Part shown: positions 18,719 to 26,912 of the stretch, in pieces
Position numbering within the stretch: position 1 is the first letter of the stretch
How the letters are laid out: every line of letters starts with the position of its first letter
From: Gordonia liuliyuniae
Lineage (GTDB): Bacteria; Actinomycetota; Actinomycetes; Mycobacteriales; Mycobacteriaceae
Assembly: GCF_021739025.1 (NCBI RefSeq)
Contig: NZ_JAKKOT010000002.1
Coordinates: forward strand, 372,001-436,000
DNA: 64,000 bases
Direction of reading: 5' to 3'
The notes under the pieces: model-generated
Seen by the model: the letters and a program-made list of their open reading frames with translations, nothing else
Told to the model about the DNA's origin: nothing
The model's database searches: none
Program-made: the position numbers and the translations under genes

Positions 18719-19211
18719 GGCGGTCCTCCGATGCTGTCGCGCGCTCGTGTGCTTGCGTGATGCTTGGCAGATCGATGTACCCCTGCTTTCGTCGGGACAC
18801 CTCGCCACGTGGAACCAGTTCCCGCACGGTCACATCGACCCGAATCGGGCGGTCGCCGGTGAACTGCTCGAGCTCGTCGGCGACCGATGTGCGTACCTGT
18901 CGACAGACCCGTGTCACCGCGCACGGCCACTCCAACGCGACCGTCAGAGACAGCCGTCGAGCGGTTCCGGCTGCGTCGACCGACGCCTGCGGCAGGTCAG
19001 AATTGATCCCGAGGAGGTCGGTGGTCGACGAACCGAGGACCGCTCCGACCGTGCCCTGCTGACGGACCACGCCGTCGACGCTCAGTGCCGCGCGTTCGGC
19101 GATCTTCCTGACCACCCGTTCGGCGATGACGAGTGTGCCCGGCTCGCGGGTACTCGCCGGGGCCGTGCCGCCCTCCACGACACGGTCCCCGGCGAGAGTC
19201 TGTTCAGCCAC
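18702..19211 (-). CDS. Asp23/Gls24 family envelope stress protein
   Basis: This 169-residue protein has the Asp23/Gls24 pattern. An N-terminal helix (LVIAERVVRKIAERAALSVDGV) leads into a beta-sheet with SLTVALEWPCAVTRVCRQVR and RVDVTVREL. Such proteins coat the inner membrane face and respond to envelope stress. The GTG start at 19211 overlaps the small membrane gene upstream by eight bases. The 3' end overlaps the next gene by 17 bases. It is one of four or five Asp23-like proteins encoded here, an unusually rich set. Confidence 0.85.
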   Translation of the reverse strand: MAEQTLAGDRVVEGGTAPASTREPGTLVIAERVVRKIAERAALSVDGVVRQQGTVGAVLGSSTTDLLGINSDLPQASVDAAGTARRLSLTVALEWPCAVTRVCRQVRTSVADELEQFTGDRPIRVDVTVRELVPRGEVSRRKQGYIDLPSITQAHERATASEDRHDSDD

Positions 19212-19383
19212 GGCCCCTGCTCCGGATGACGGCGCCCAGATCGAGAGCGCCGTCGAGCTGTAGGCCGATGACCAGTCCGATCAGGCCGAAGACGATGGCC
19301 AGAACGAGCCCCCAGAATCCGCCGACGAGCGCCGCCAGCGCCAGCAGCAGGCCGGCGAACAATCCGATGACCGCCTTGCTCAT
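19204..19383 (-). CDS. Small DUF2273-like membrane protein, 59 aa
   Basis: This short gene encodes MSKAVIGLFAGLLLALAALV... with two hydrophobic segments separated by a Gly/Phe turn and a basic C-terminus (IRSRGRG). Size, topology and position inside an Asp23 operon match DUF2273 proteins, the usual small partner of Asp23 and AmaP. Its ATG overlaps the preceding stop (TGATG), and its TGA lies inside the start region of the next gene. Full overlap with both neighbours supports it being real. Confidence 0.8.
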   Translation of the reverse strand: MSKAVIGLFAGLLLALAALVGGFWGLVLAIVFGLIGLVIGLQLDGALDLGAVIRSRGRG

Positions 19384-19688
19384 CAGCCTGCCCTCCGGTT
19401 CTGGGCGACGTCCTCGACGACGACCGTGAACGGCAGTCCGGTGATCGATTCCGCGGTCTCGCGGACCGAAGCGGCCACCGCCTGCAGATCGTGCGACAGA
19501 TCGACGATGATGTGGACCTCCCCGTCCTCGTCGCGCACCGCGATACCCGTCACCCGGCGGCCAGGGAGGTACGTTGCGACCTCGCCGAATAGCCCGCTGT
19601 GCAGATCGACGACGCCCGGCAGTGCGAGAACCGCGTCCGCGATCCGCTCAGCGGCGGAGCCGTCGACGTCCTCGCGCGGGGCAGTCAT
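19383..19688 (-). CDS. Short Asp23-like protein
   Basis: This roughly 101-residue protein keeps the Asp23 core: the helix ERIADAVLALPGVVDLHSG, then VTGIAVRDEDGEVHIIVDL, then the C-terminal strand PFTVVVEDV. It lacks the long N-terminal extension of its neighbours. The ATG at 19688 gives a one-base TGATG overlap with the preceding Asp23 gene, and a GTG at 19691 is equally possible. The stop overlaps the next ATG. The four minus-strand genes are therefore translationally chained. Confidence 0.75.
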   Translation of the reverse strand: MTAPREDVDGSAAERIADAVLALPGVVDLHSGLFGEVATYLPGRRVTGIAVRDEDGEVHIIVDLSHDLQAVAASVRETAESITGLPFTVVVEDVAQNRRAG

Positions 19689-20206
19689 CACTCGACCCTC
19701 CGCGAACCGTCTGCCTGATCGTCTTCGTCGCCGAAGCTCACGTCGTGAACGGTCACGTTCACCTCGGTGACCTCGAGTCCGGTCATCTGTTCGATCGCGG
19801 TGATCACGTTGCGGCGGATCGCGGCGGCGAGCTGGTGGATCGCGACACCGTAGTCGGCGACGATCGAGACGTCGACGGCGGCCTGACGTTCACCGACCTC
19901 GACGTTGATGCCCTGCGTGGCGCTGACCGACGTGCCCGGAAGTACTTCGCGCACCTTGCCGACGACGCGCTCGGTGGCGCCGCCCACGTCGTAGACGCCG
20001 TCGATCTCGCGGGCTGCGATGCCCGCGATCTTCGCGACGACCACGTCGGCGATCGATGTGCGCCCGCGGTCGCCCGCAGTGTCGCGTCGGGCGAGCTCAC
20101 GCCCGGCTGCAGCCTCGGCCGCCTTGGTCGACGGCGCCGTGACCTTCGCTGTGGCCGATTCCTGCGTCTTTTCCGCAGCTGCTGTGGTGGCGTTGTTGTC
20201 GGACAC
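19688..20206 (-). CDS. Asp23/Gls24 family protein, first gene of the operon
   Basis: This 172-residue protein has a low-complexity N-terminal tail (about 1-48, Ala/Thr/Lys rich), then a canonical Asp23 domain: ADVVVAKIAGIAAREIDGVYDV, then INVEVGERQAAVDVSIVADYG, then the C-terminal VTEVNVTVHDV. The start is GTG at 20206 with AAGGAG five bases upstream. It is divergent from an ECF-type sigma factor across 117 bases, so that sigma factor probably drives both units. Confidence 0.9.
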   Translation of the reverse strand: MSDNNATTAAAEKTQESATAKVTAPSTKAAEAAAGRELARRDTAGDRGRTSIADVVVAKIAGIAAREIDGVYDVGGATERVVGKVREVLPGTSVSATQGINVEVGERQAAVDVSIVADYGVAIHQLAAAIRRNVITAIEQMTGLEVTEVNVTVHDVSFGDEDDQADGSRRVE

Positions 20207-20323
20207 CCGAACTCCTTATATCTGATGTGGATGGCACACCGATCGCGACCCCTCGCCCGGCCGAAGCCGGATCACGCGATCCGTGTGTACAGTCAGTCGC
20301 ATCGACACGGGGAAGTTGCACGG
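20207..20323. promoter_or_regulatory. Divergent promoter region of the Asp23 cluster and its sigma factor
   Basis: This 117-base region separates the Asp23 operon (minus) from the sigma-factor gene (plus). CGGATC-ACGC-GATCCG at 20268-20283 is a perfect 6-base inverted repeat near the middle and could be a shared operator. I could not assign a convincing -35/-10 pair of ECF type. Confidence 0.5.
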
Positions 20324-20959
20324 ATGAATTCACGTGATGTCGATCACGACGATAACTTAGATCTGGAAAGCCTGAGCGACGACGAGCTCGCCGGTGCTGC
20401 CGCAGTGGGCGACGCCGAAGCGTTCGACCTGCTGGTCAGACGCATGTCGCCGATACTGCTGCGCTATATGCGTCGCATGGTCAGCGAGCCCCAGACGGCC
20501 GAGGACCTCGCCCAGGAGACCCTGCTCGACACCTGGAAAGGGCTGCCCGACTTCGCGTTCCGAAGCTCGTTCCGAACGTGGATGTTCGCTGTCGCGCATC
20601 GGAAGACGGTCGACTACTACCGTCGCCGACGCGATCTTCCGACCGGAGCCGAGCGATTCGAGGAACTCGTCGCGCGAGGACCGCAGCCCGCCGACACCGC
20701 GGAGCATTCGGCGTTGATGGACGCGCTGCGGGCCGAATTAGGAAATTTGCCGCACACGTCGAGAGCCGCGTGGTGGTTGAAGGAAGTCGAAGGGCTGACG
20801 CTCGTCGAGATCTCCGAGGTCTTGCGCGTCAGCACAGGGTCGGTGCGGGGACACCTGCAGCGAAGCCGGAAGTTCCTGGTGACCCGCCTCGCGCCGTGGC
20901 AGCCTGGAGCGAGATCGGGCGAGGCATCGGCTGCGACCGGGAAAGGAGGTCGATCATGA
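20324..20959 (+). CDS. RNA polymerase sigma factor, ECF-like (sigma-70 family)
   Basis: This 211-residue protein has sigma region 2 (AEDLAQETLLDTWKGL, then FRTWMFAVAHRKTVDYYRR) and region 4 (LPHTSRAAWWLKEVEGLTLVEISEVL followed by GSVRGHLQRSRKFL). Region 1 and region 3 are absent, as in ECF factors. No anti-sigma factor is recognisable, but the next gene overlaps its stop (ATGA) and may regulate it. I chose the ATG at 20324 (GGGGAAG upstream), because the longer open frame lies opposite Asp23 genes. It likely directs the Asp23 stress cluster. Confidence 0.88.
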   Translation: MNSRDVDHDDNLDLESLSDDELAGAAAVGDAEAFDLLVRRMSPILLRYMRRMVSEPQTAEDLAQETLLDTWKGLPDFAFRSSFRTWMFAVAHRKTVDYYRRRRDLPTGAERFEELVARGPQPADTAEHSALMDALRAELGNLPHTSRAAWWLKEVEGLTLVEISEVLRVSTGSVRGHLQRSRKFLVTRLAPWQPGARSGEASAATGKGGRS

Positions 20960-21423
20960 ACGACGTACGTTTCGACGACGCGACCGACGACCCCACGGAC
21001 GCGTGGCTGGTGGATGCGGTCCGCGACGAACGCGAACCCGACAGCGACGTGGAGCGGTTGATCTCGTCCATCTCGTCCGGGCTCAGCCGGATGCGCAGAC
21101 CCGCGCGGACACTCGCCACCGACACCGACGGCGTGTGGGTCAGCGACCGGATCGTCAAACAGCTGATCGCCGTCAGCGTTCGGCGGGCGCTCGGCAGGCT
21201 GGTCGTGTTCGCGTCGATCGACGGCGCAGACGACACCGCCGACGGGGTGCGCATCGGTGTGATCGCGCGATACGCGGACGACCTGCCGGCGACGTCGGAG
21301 AAGGTCCGCGACGTCGTAGACGAAGTGCTCATCTCGACGATCGGCGCCCGATCGAGCGCTGTGGCACGCACCGAGATCACGGTGCGCTGGCAGGACCTGT
21401 ACACGCGGGAGTGGCTCGGCTGA
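20956..21423 (+). CDS. Asp23-related protein coupled to the sigma factor
   Basis: This 155-residue protein starts with an acidic segment, then shows VSDRIVKQLIAVSVRRALGRL, then VRIGVIARYADDLPATSEKVRDVV, and finally ARTEITVRWQDLY. This helix and strand order matches Asp23 proteins. A strong GGAGG lies seven bases before the ATG, and the ATG overlaps the sigma-factor stop. I suggest it links the sigma factor to the membrane-associated Asp23 proteins, possibly as a regulator, but no anti-sigma motif is visible. Confidence 0.7.
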   Translation: MNDVRFDDATDDPTDAWLVDAVRDEREPDSDVERLISSISSGLSRMRRPARTLATDTDGVWVSDRIVKQLIAVSVRRALGRLVVFASIDGADDTADGVRIGVIARYADDLPATSEKVRDVVDEVLISTIGARSSAVARTEITVRWQDLYTREWLG

Positions 21424-21445
21424 CCGCCGCTCCCGACTCCGGCGA

Positions 21446-22240
21446 TCAGCCTTCGCGGGCGTCCCGCCATGCGACGAGGCGCTCGAGAGTCGACAGGTCG
21501 TAGTCGGGCCCGCTGACCGCGTACGTCAGGAGGCCCACTCCCTCTGCGGTGATGTCGTCGGCGAACCGGAGGAGGTCGTCGATGTTCTTGCGGCCCTTCA
21601 GTTCCGCGGACCGCTCGATCGCGGACGGATCGCGGCCGACCGCAGCGCAGTGCTCGGCGAGGATCGCGGCCTTCCGCCGGTAGGTCTCGACGTCGACGAA
21701 CGAATGCCAGATGTCGGCGTGCGCCGCGACATGCCGCAGCGTCTTGCGTTCGCCGCCGCCGCCGACGAGGACAGGGATCCTGCGGGTCGGCGGCGGATTC
21801 AACTGCGCCATCCGCGAGTCGATCCGGTCGAGTGCTTCACCGAGGGCGTCCAGACGCGACCCGGCGGTCCCGAACTCGTAGCCGTACTCGGTGTAGTCAC
21901 GCTCGAACCAGCCGCTGCCGATGCCAAGGATGACGCGGCCGCCCGAGATGTGGTCGACCGTGCGCGCCATGTCGGCGAGCAGTTCCGGGTTGCGGTAGCT
22001 GTTGCAGGTGACGAGCGGCCCGAACTCGATGCGTTCGGTCTGTTCGGCCCACGCACCGAGCATCGTCCAGCATTCGAAGTGTGCACCGTCTGGGTCGCCG
22101 GACAGGGGGTAGAAGTGGTCCCAGTTGAAGGCGATGTCGACGCCGATGTCCTCGGCGCGACGGACTGCGTCGCGGATGAGTGCGTAATCAGGGGAGTGTT
22201 GAGGCTGGAGCTGGACACCGATGCGGACGCGTGAAGTCAT
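21446..22240 (-). CDS. F420-dependent LLM-class oxidoreductase
   Basis: This 264-residue TIM-barrel flavin/F420 enzyme has typical luciferase-like motifs: FNWDHFYPLSG near residue 40, LVTCNSYRNPELLADMARTVDHISGGR, and GIGSGWFERDYTEYG. The GGGGERKTLR phosphate-binding loop is also present. Actinobacterial members usually use F420. The ATG at 22240 has GGAG five bases upstream, and a second ATG at 22249 is less likely. Substrate unknown. It is divergent from a methyltransferase across a short palindrome. Confidence 0.88.
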   Translation of the reverse strand: MTSRVRIGVQLQPQHSPDYALIRDAVRRAEDIGVDIAFNWDHFYPLSGDPDGAHFECWTMLGAWAEQTERIEFGPLVTCNSYRNPELLADMARTVDHISGGRVILGIGSGWFERDYTEYGYEFGTAGSRLDALGEALDRIDSRMAQLNPPPTRRIPVLVGGGGERKTLRHVAAHADIWHSFVDVETYRRKAAILAEHCAAVGRDPSAIERSAELKGRKNIDDLLRFADDITAEGVGLLTYAVSGPDYDLSTLERLVAWRDAREG

Positions 22241-22306
22241 GGACTCCATTCTGTACGCACCCACCGACTCTGCGCATCCGCAGCCGAGCGGCCGCGCCGG
22301 CCACTA

Positions 22307-22321
22307 TTGCCGATTCGGCAA
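22307..22321. promoter_or_regulatory. Operator-like palindrome between LLM and methyltransferase genes
   Basis: TTGCCG-ATT-CGGCAA is a perfect 6-base inverted repeat with a 3-base spacer in the 123-base divergent gap. It may bind a regulator of one or both genes. No candidate regulator is adjacent. Confidence 0.45.
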
Positions 22322-22363
22322 CAAGCAATGACATTCTGGCATGTGGCTGGCATGGTTGACCTC

Positions 22364-22993
22364 ATGACCGAAGAACACGAGCACGGACCCGGAACCACGG
22401 GCCGTCACCCAGAGACCGCCCAGGAGTGGGACGAACTGTATTCGACGTCCGATCGCCTGTGGACGACGAATGTGAATCCGGCACTCGTCGCGGAGATCGA
22501 CGCGCTCGAACCCGGCTCCGCGCTGGACATCGGCAGCGGCGAGGGAGCCGACGCCCGCTGGCTCACGGAGAAGGGCTGGACAGTGACCGCCGTCGACATC
22601 TCGCAGGTCGCCATCGATCGGGCTCGTGCCGCAGATCCGGAAGGCTCGATCGCGTGGCATCGGCTCGACGTCGCCCAGGACTCTCTCCCCAACGCGCCGT
22701 TCGGGCTCGTGTCGGCGATCTACTTCCACATCGCGCGCGGGCAGGAGCCGCTCCTCGACGCCCTGATCGCTGCGGTCGCGCCCGGCGGGCGGTTCCTCCT
22801 CGTCATGCACGCGGCGCGAGGCATGAAAGAGCACGGGTTCGACCCGTCCGACTACTTCGTGCCGTCCGACATCGCCGACCGTCTCGGCGACGACTGGGAG
22901 ATCGAAGTGAACGAGACACGCCCGCGCGGAGTGCCCGCAGGCAACGGTGCGCACATCGACGACGACGTGCTGCGTGCTCGTCGCATCCGGTGA
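22364..22993 (+). CDS. Class I SAM-dependent methyltransferase
   Basis: This 209-residue protein has the SAM-binding loop ALDIGSGEGADARWL (motif I), the acidic VTAVDISQVAIDRA (motif II), and a post-motif DVAQDSLPNAPFGLVSAIYFH. It resembles the small methyltransferases or thiopurine/tellurite-type (TehB-like) group, with EWDELYSTSDRLWTTNVNP at the N-terminus. The start at 22364 fits that motif spacing. Upstream ATG/TTG codons are possible. The acceptor substrate is unknown. Confidence 0.85.
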   Translation: MTEEHEHGPGTTGRHPETAQEWDELYSTSDRLWTTNVNPALVAEIDALEPGSALDIGSGEGADARWLTEKGWTVTAVDISQVAIDRARAADPEGSIAWHRLDVAQDSLPNAPFGLVSAIYFHIARGQEPLLDALIAAVAPGGRFLLVMHAARGMKEHGFDPSDYFVPSDIADRLGDDWEIEVNETRPRGVPAGNGAHIDDDVLRARRIR

Positions 22994-23010
22994 TCAGCCC
23001 CCGAGCCCAC

Positions 23011-23631
23011 TCAGATCCAGCCCAGCTCCCGCGCCTTGACGGCCGCTTCGTAGCGGTTGGCGACGCCGAGCTTCGCCATCGCCGACGACAGATAGTTGCG
23101 GGTGGTGCCCGCCGACAGGTGGGCGCGCGAGGCGATCTCGTCGACCGACGAGCCGTCGATCGCGAACTCCAGTACGTCGGCTTCGCGCGGCGTCAGCACC
23201 GAGTCGCCGGTGCTGATCGCTTCGGCGGCGAGTTCCGGATCGACATAACGCCCGCCGGTGTGGACAGAACGGATGACGGTGGCGAGTGTCGCGGCCGACG
23301 CGGTCTTGGGGAGGAAGCCGCGCACGCCGGTCGACAGCGCGCGTTTGAGATAGCCGGGCCTGCCGTGGCTGGTGACGATCAGGCAGCCTGCGTCGGGGGA
23401 GAGCGACAGTACCCGCTGGGCGACGTCGATGCCGTCCATGCCGGGCAGCTGCAAGTCGAGGACGGCGACGGCGGTCGGTGATCCGCCGTCGACGCGGGCG
23501 CGCCACAGGTCGACCAGCTCCTCGCCGGTCCCGACGTGAGCGATGACCTCCAGATCGTCTTCGAGCCCGAGCATCGTGGCCATCGCCGAGCGGATCAACG
23601 TCTCGTCGTCGGCCAACAGAACTGGAATCAT
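23011..23631 (-). CDS. NarL/LuxR-type response regulator
   Basis: This 206-residue regulator has a receiver domain (LLADDETLIR, phospho-acceptor Asp in VAVLDLQLPGMDG, Lys in FLPKTAS) and a C-terminal LuxR helix-turn-helix (LTPREADVLEFAIDGSSVDEIASRAHLSAGTTRNYLS). Its ATG overlaps the histidine-kinase stop (ATGA). It is the last gene of a five-gene operon with an ABC exporter, a DesKR/YvfTU-like arrangement. It probably binds the palindrome at 26845-26860 upstream of the operon. Confidence 0.93.
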   Translation of the reverse strand: MIPVLLADDETLIRSAMATMLGLEDDLEVIAHVGTGEELVDLWRARVDGGSPTAVAVLDLQLPGMDGIDVAQRVLSLSPDAGCLIVTSHGRPGYLKRALSTGVRGFLPKTASAATLATVIRSVHTGGRYVDPELAAEAISTGDSVLTPREADVLEFAIDGSSVDEIASRAHLSAGTTRNYLSSAMAKLGVANRYEAAVKARELGWI

Positions 23632-24758
23632 GCCGTCTCCCAACGAATCTCAAGAGTGAAAGTACCGTGCTCGGAGCGGGTTGCGAGGACGCCGCCGACG
23701 TCTGAGAGGCGCTCGGCCAGGCCGCGGAGGCCCGAATGCTCGCCTTCGTCCGCCGGTGCGCCGTCGTTCGACAGTGTCATTCCCGACTGCCCGAGCGAGA
23801 GGGTCGCCGCGGTCGCCGACGAGTGTCGGACGATGTTCGTCGTGCCCTCACGCACCACCCAGGCCGCGGTCTCATGAAGTGTCGGAGGGACCGCAGCGAT
23901 ATCGCCCTCCACGACGAGGCGACACCCGGCGGCGTCGAGCAGTGCCCGTGCGCCCGCGACCTCGCCGGGCAGGTCGATGTCCCGATAGCCGCGGACCAGC
24001 GCCCGCATCTCTTCCATCGATGCGACGGCGAGCGCCTTCACCTCGTCCATTTCGGCCGCGGCCTGCTCCGCGGCGCCCGCGCGGGACAGGCGCGATGCCA
24101 GTTCGCTCTTCACCGCCACGGTCGAGAAGCCGCGTCCGACGACGTCGTGCAGGTCGCGGGCGAAGCGGAGGCGTTCCTCGGCGACGTGGAGCTGGGCCTC
24201 GGTGCGGCGAGCGTCGTCGAGATCGTCGACGACGCGCAACGTCCACATGGTGAGCCGGGTGATGCCGACGAGGAAGGCACCCATCGCGAGCAGCGCGACG
24301 CAGTGCTGCACGAAGTCTGCGGACGACCCGTACGCCGCGGCGGTCGCGAGGGTGCTCACCAGCAGGATCGGCCACCGCATGGTCGCGAACGCGATGGTCG
24401 AGACTGAGGCCAGGGCCAGAACGAACCACCCGACACCGCGAGCCGTCTCGTCGTCCCAGCCCGCGCGCAAGGCCACGCCGCACAGCCATGCACCGACGAG
24501 GCAGACGGCGGCGCCGACGGTCAACCAGGTGTCCGAACGCGACGGGGCCCGCCCGGTGAGCTCCGGACGGGCTTCGAACTGTGCGACCGCCGCGCCGCAC
24601 GAGACGACGAGTATCGCCGCCACGGCGAGATGTCCGCGTGCGGCCGCGACCGCGAACACGGCCAGGCCGATCACGGTGACCTCCAACGTCAATCGCGTGT
24701 ACAGCCGGTACTTGGTCGGATCGGACAGGCGCCGCCACCGGTCGGGAGTGAGGTTCAC
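23628..24758 (-). CDS. Sensor histidine kinase, HisKA_3/DesK type
   Basis: This 376-residue membrane kinase has about five to six N-terminal transmembrane helices (residues 20-165) and no large extracellular sensor. That suggests it reads the membrane or the partner transporter. The dimerisation box is RFARDLHDVVGRGFSTVAVKSEL with the phosphorylated His. The ATPase N-box region is REGTTNIVRHSSATAATL and the G-box is GLRGLAERLSDVGG. The GTG at 24758 overlaps the permease stop (GTGA), which fixes the start. Confidence 0.92.
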   Translation of the reverse strand: MNLTPDRWRRLSDPTKYRLYTRLTLEVTVIGLAVFAVAAARGHLAVAAILVVSCGAAVAQFEARPELTGRAPSRSDTWLTVGAAVCLVGAWLCGVALRAGWDDETARGVGWFVLALASVSTIAFATMRWPILLVSTLATAAAYGSSADFVQHCVALLAMGAFLVGITRLTMWTLRVVDDLDDARRTEAQLHVAEERLRFARDLHDVVGRGFSTVAVKSELASRLSRAGAAEQAAAEMDEVKALAVASMEEMRALVRGYRDIDLPGEVAGARALLDAAGCRLVVEGDIAAVPPTLHETAAWVVREGTTNIVRHSSATAATLSLGQSGMTLSNDGAPADEGEHSGLRGLAERLSDVGGVLATRSEHGTFTLEIRWETA

Positions 24759-25573
24759 CCGCGGTCGTCCCAACGGAAGCCCTTGTAGACGAGCGCGATC
24801 GCGATTGCGGTCCATATGACCAGTGTCGCAACCGGGCGGCCGATATCGGTGAACGTCCCGGCGAAGTCGGTCGTCGGGGCATCGGTTCCCGCGGTGGCCG
24901 TCTTGCCCGCGGCGCCCAGATGCATGAGGTCCGAGACGGCCGCGTACGGCGTCCAGCCGAGCAGGTCGGCTGCGCGGTCCGGGAGCGTCGAGCGGATGTT
25001 CCCCATCCCGGCCATCGCGAGGGCCATCACCGGAAGCGACGTGATCTGCGCGGCCTCGGCGTTCTTCGTGAAACCGCTGGTGGCGAGCGCGAGGAGGCCG
25101 AACACGGCGGATCCGCCGACGAGCGCGATGATCATCGCGAGAACGTTCACCGGCCCGGGAGCACCGGTCGCGTACACGATGGCGCAGACCAGGAGGGACG
25201 ACGCCGTCGTCACCAGCACGCCCGGTGCGTTCGGTGCGGCCAGGATCTGCCAGTCGGTGGCCTCGCCTGTCCGCAGACGTTTCAGGACGCCTTCGGATCG
25301 GCGCGTCGTGACCATCGACAGCACCGTGTAGTACTGCACGAACATGAGGGCGAACAACGCGAACATATCGAAGGTCGCGGCGACGCCGTCGCCGTCGACG
25401 CGGCCGTCGTTGCTGCTGCGGAGGAGCAGATAGGTGGCGACCGGAAGCAGGACCGGAAAGATCACGCCGGTGACGACGAGCGTCTTGTTACGGCGGAACT
25501 GCAGGAATTCGGCGCGGGCCAGCGACATCAGCGGGCTGCGGCGGAAGGTGGTCGTCGGGGTGGCGGTGGTCAT
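24755..25573 (-). CDS. ABC-2 type transporter permease
   Basis: This 272-residue permease has six hydrophobic helices and an ABC-2 fold. The N-terminal segment ARAEFLQFRRNKT precedes helix 1, and SVITTRRSEG-like SMVTTRRSEGVLKRLR lies after helix 2, the usual coupling helix for this family. Its ATG overlaps the ATPase stop (ATGA). With the upstream ATPase it forms a drug- or lipid-exporting transporter, probably sensed by the following kinase. Confidence 0.9.
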   Translation of the reverse strand: MTTATPTTTFRRSPLMSLARAEFLQFRRNKTLVVTGVIFPVLLPVATYLLLRSSNDGRVDGDGVAATFDMFALFALMFVQYYTVLSMVTTRRSEGVLKRLRTGEATDWQILAAPNAPGVLVTTASSLLVCAIVYATGAPGPVNVLAMIIALVGGSAVFGLLALATSGFTKNAEAAQITSLPVMALAMAGMGNIRSTLPDRAADLLGWTPYAAVSDLMHLGAAGKTATAGTDAPTTDFAGTFTDIGRPVATLVIWTAIAIALVYKGFRWDDRG

Positions 25574-26490
25574 CGGGTGGCTCCGATCTTGTCGTCGGCG
25601 GGTTCTCCGGCCAGGTCGAGGAACACCGATTCGAGTGAGGCGGCGCGAGCGGTGAGTCCCGGCAGGGTGACCCTCTCGTGATGTGCCCAGGTCAGGACGG
25701 CGAGCAGATCGTCCTGCAAACGGTGGGTGGTCAGCGAGACGCGCCCGCCGTCCACCCTGAGCCCCGGCAGTGGCGGCAGGGTGATGCCGGGGTGGTCGAA
25801 GGCGATGGTCGACGGGTGGCCGTCGACGATCTCACGGAGCGTCCCGGACCGGGCTATGGTCCCGGCGTGCATGATCGCGATCGTGTCGGCGAGCGCTTCG
25901 GCCTCGTCGAGGTAGTGGGTGGTCAGGACCATGGTGACCCCGCTCGCCTTCAGGTCGTTCAGCAGTCGCCAGGTGGCTCGGCGGTTCTCGGGGTCGAGCC
26001 CGGTGGTCGGTTCGTCGAGGAACAGCAGCCGGGGCCGTCCGAGCAAGGCGCACGCCAGGTCGACGCGACGCTTCTCGCCGCCCGAGAGCGACCCGACGCG
26101 GACGCCTGCGCGCTCGGTGAGGTGGACTTTCGTCAGGACGTCGTCGACGGTCGTCGGGTGCGTGCAGGTGCCACGCCACATCTCAAGAGTCTCGATGACG
26201 GTGAGCTCGGCGGGGAGCCCGCCGGACTGCAGCATGATGCCCAGGTCGGGGCGGACGCGGCGACGGTCGCGCATCGGGTCGAGGCCGAACACTTCGACCA
26301 CTCCGTCATCGGGGGCCGCGAGGCCTTCGAGAAGGTCGAGCGTGGACGTCTTGCCAGCTCCGTTCGTGCCGAGCAGCGCGAACACCTCGCCCTGCCGAAC
26401 GTTCAGATCGACGCCTCGTACCGCGTGGTACGCGTCGTCCCCGTGGCCGTACCAACGGTGCAGGTCGTGGGCGGAGATGACGGCGTTCAT
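25570..26490 (-). CDS. ABC transporter ATP-binding protein
   Basis: This 306-residue ATPase has Walker A (LLGTNGAGKTS), Q-loop (MLQSGG), signature (SLSGGEKRRVDLA), Walker B (LLFLDEPTTGLDP) and H-loop (LTTHY). The C-terminal 80 residues form the accessory domain seen in DrrA/BcrA-type exporters. The ATG at 26490 overlaps the stop of the small membrane gene ahead (ATGA), so the extra 12 residues further upstream are not used. Confidence 0.95.
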   Translation of the reverse strand: MNAVISAHDLHRWYGHGDDAYHAVRGVDLNVRQGEVFALLGTNGAGKTSTLDLLEGLAAPDDGVVEVFGLDPMRDRRRVRPDLGIMLQSGGLPAELTVIETLEMWRGTCTHPTTVDDVLTKVHLTERAGVRVGSLSGGEKRRVDLACALLGRPRLLFLDEPTTGLDPENRRATWRLLNDLKASGVTMVLTTHYLDEAEALADTIAIMHAGTIARSGTLREIVDGHPSTIAFDHPGITLPPLPGLRVDGGRVSLTTHRLQDDLLAVLTWAHHERVTLPGLTARAASLESVFLDLAGEPADDKIGATR

Positions 26491-26765
26491 CGGGCGTTCC
26501 AATGCTTGCGCTCGCCGACTGTCCAACGTGCGCCCATGAACCCGGCGACGACCACGGAGGCGGCGACGATGAAGAGCGGTGACGGCCGGACGACGGCGAA
26601 GACGACGGCCAGGAGGATCGCGGTCGTCACGATCACGAAGACTTCGCGGGATCGCGTCGGAGCCGGACCCAAGCGGCAGCAGTCCACGAACAGATCGTGC
26701 ATGGAGGCCTCGCGGAAGCCGGGCGGGCGGCGAACGGCGGATGGGGTGCTTGTTGTCGATTTCAT
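26487..26765 (-). CDS. Small membrane protein heading the ABC/two-component operon
   Basis: This 92-residue protein has a polar N-terminus (about 1-40) and two adjacent hydrophobic helices (about 42-62 and 64-82), then a basic end. I do not recognise a family. Its stop overlaps the ATPase start, making it the first link in a chain of four stop/start overlaps. It may be an accessory subunit or a sensor partner of the transporter. Confidence 0.7.
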   Translation of the reverse strand: MKSTTSTPSAVRRPPGFREASMHDLFVDCCRLGPAPTRSREVFVIVTTAILLAVVFAVVRPSPLFIVAASVVVAGFMGARWTVGERKHWNAR

Positions 26766-26844
26766 GCTTTCAAGCGTCGCCGGACGAGGTCCTCGCCAGT
26801 AGTGTGCGCAGTCACCGGACCCCGTGGGTTCTGCACGGGTCGGT

Positions 26845-26860
26845 GATGACAGATGTCATC
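26845..26860. promoter_or_regulatory. Probable response-regulator binding site
   Basis: GATGACA-GA-TGTCATC is a perfect 7-base inverted repeat with a two-base centre, in the gap between the ABC/two-component operon and dinB. The TGACA/TGTCA core resembles sites of NarL-type regulators. It is well placed for autoregulation by the response regulator encoded at the end of the operon. Confidence 0.6.
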
Positions 26861-26912
26861 CGCGCGTTCGTCTGAGCGGAGAATTGTCGTATCGCGGTGC
26901 CATGATCGGCGT

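Noticed and set aside
26766-26912. SOS box upstream of dinB
   Set aside because: No TCGAACN4GTTCGA-like sequence is present. The only palindrome has a NarL-type form.
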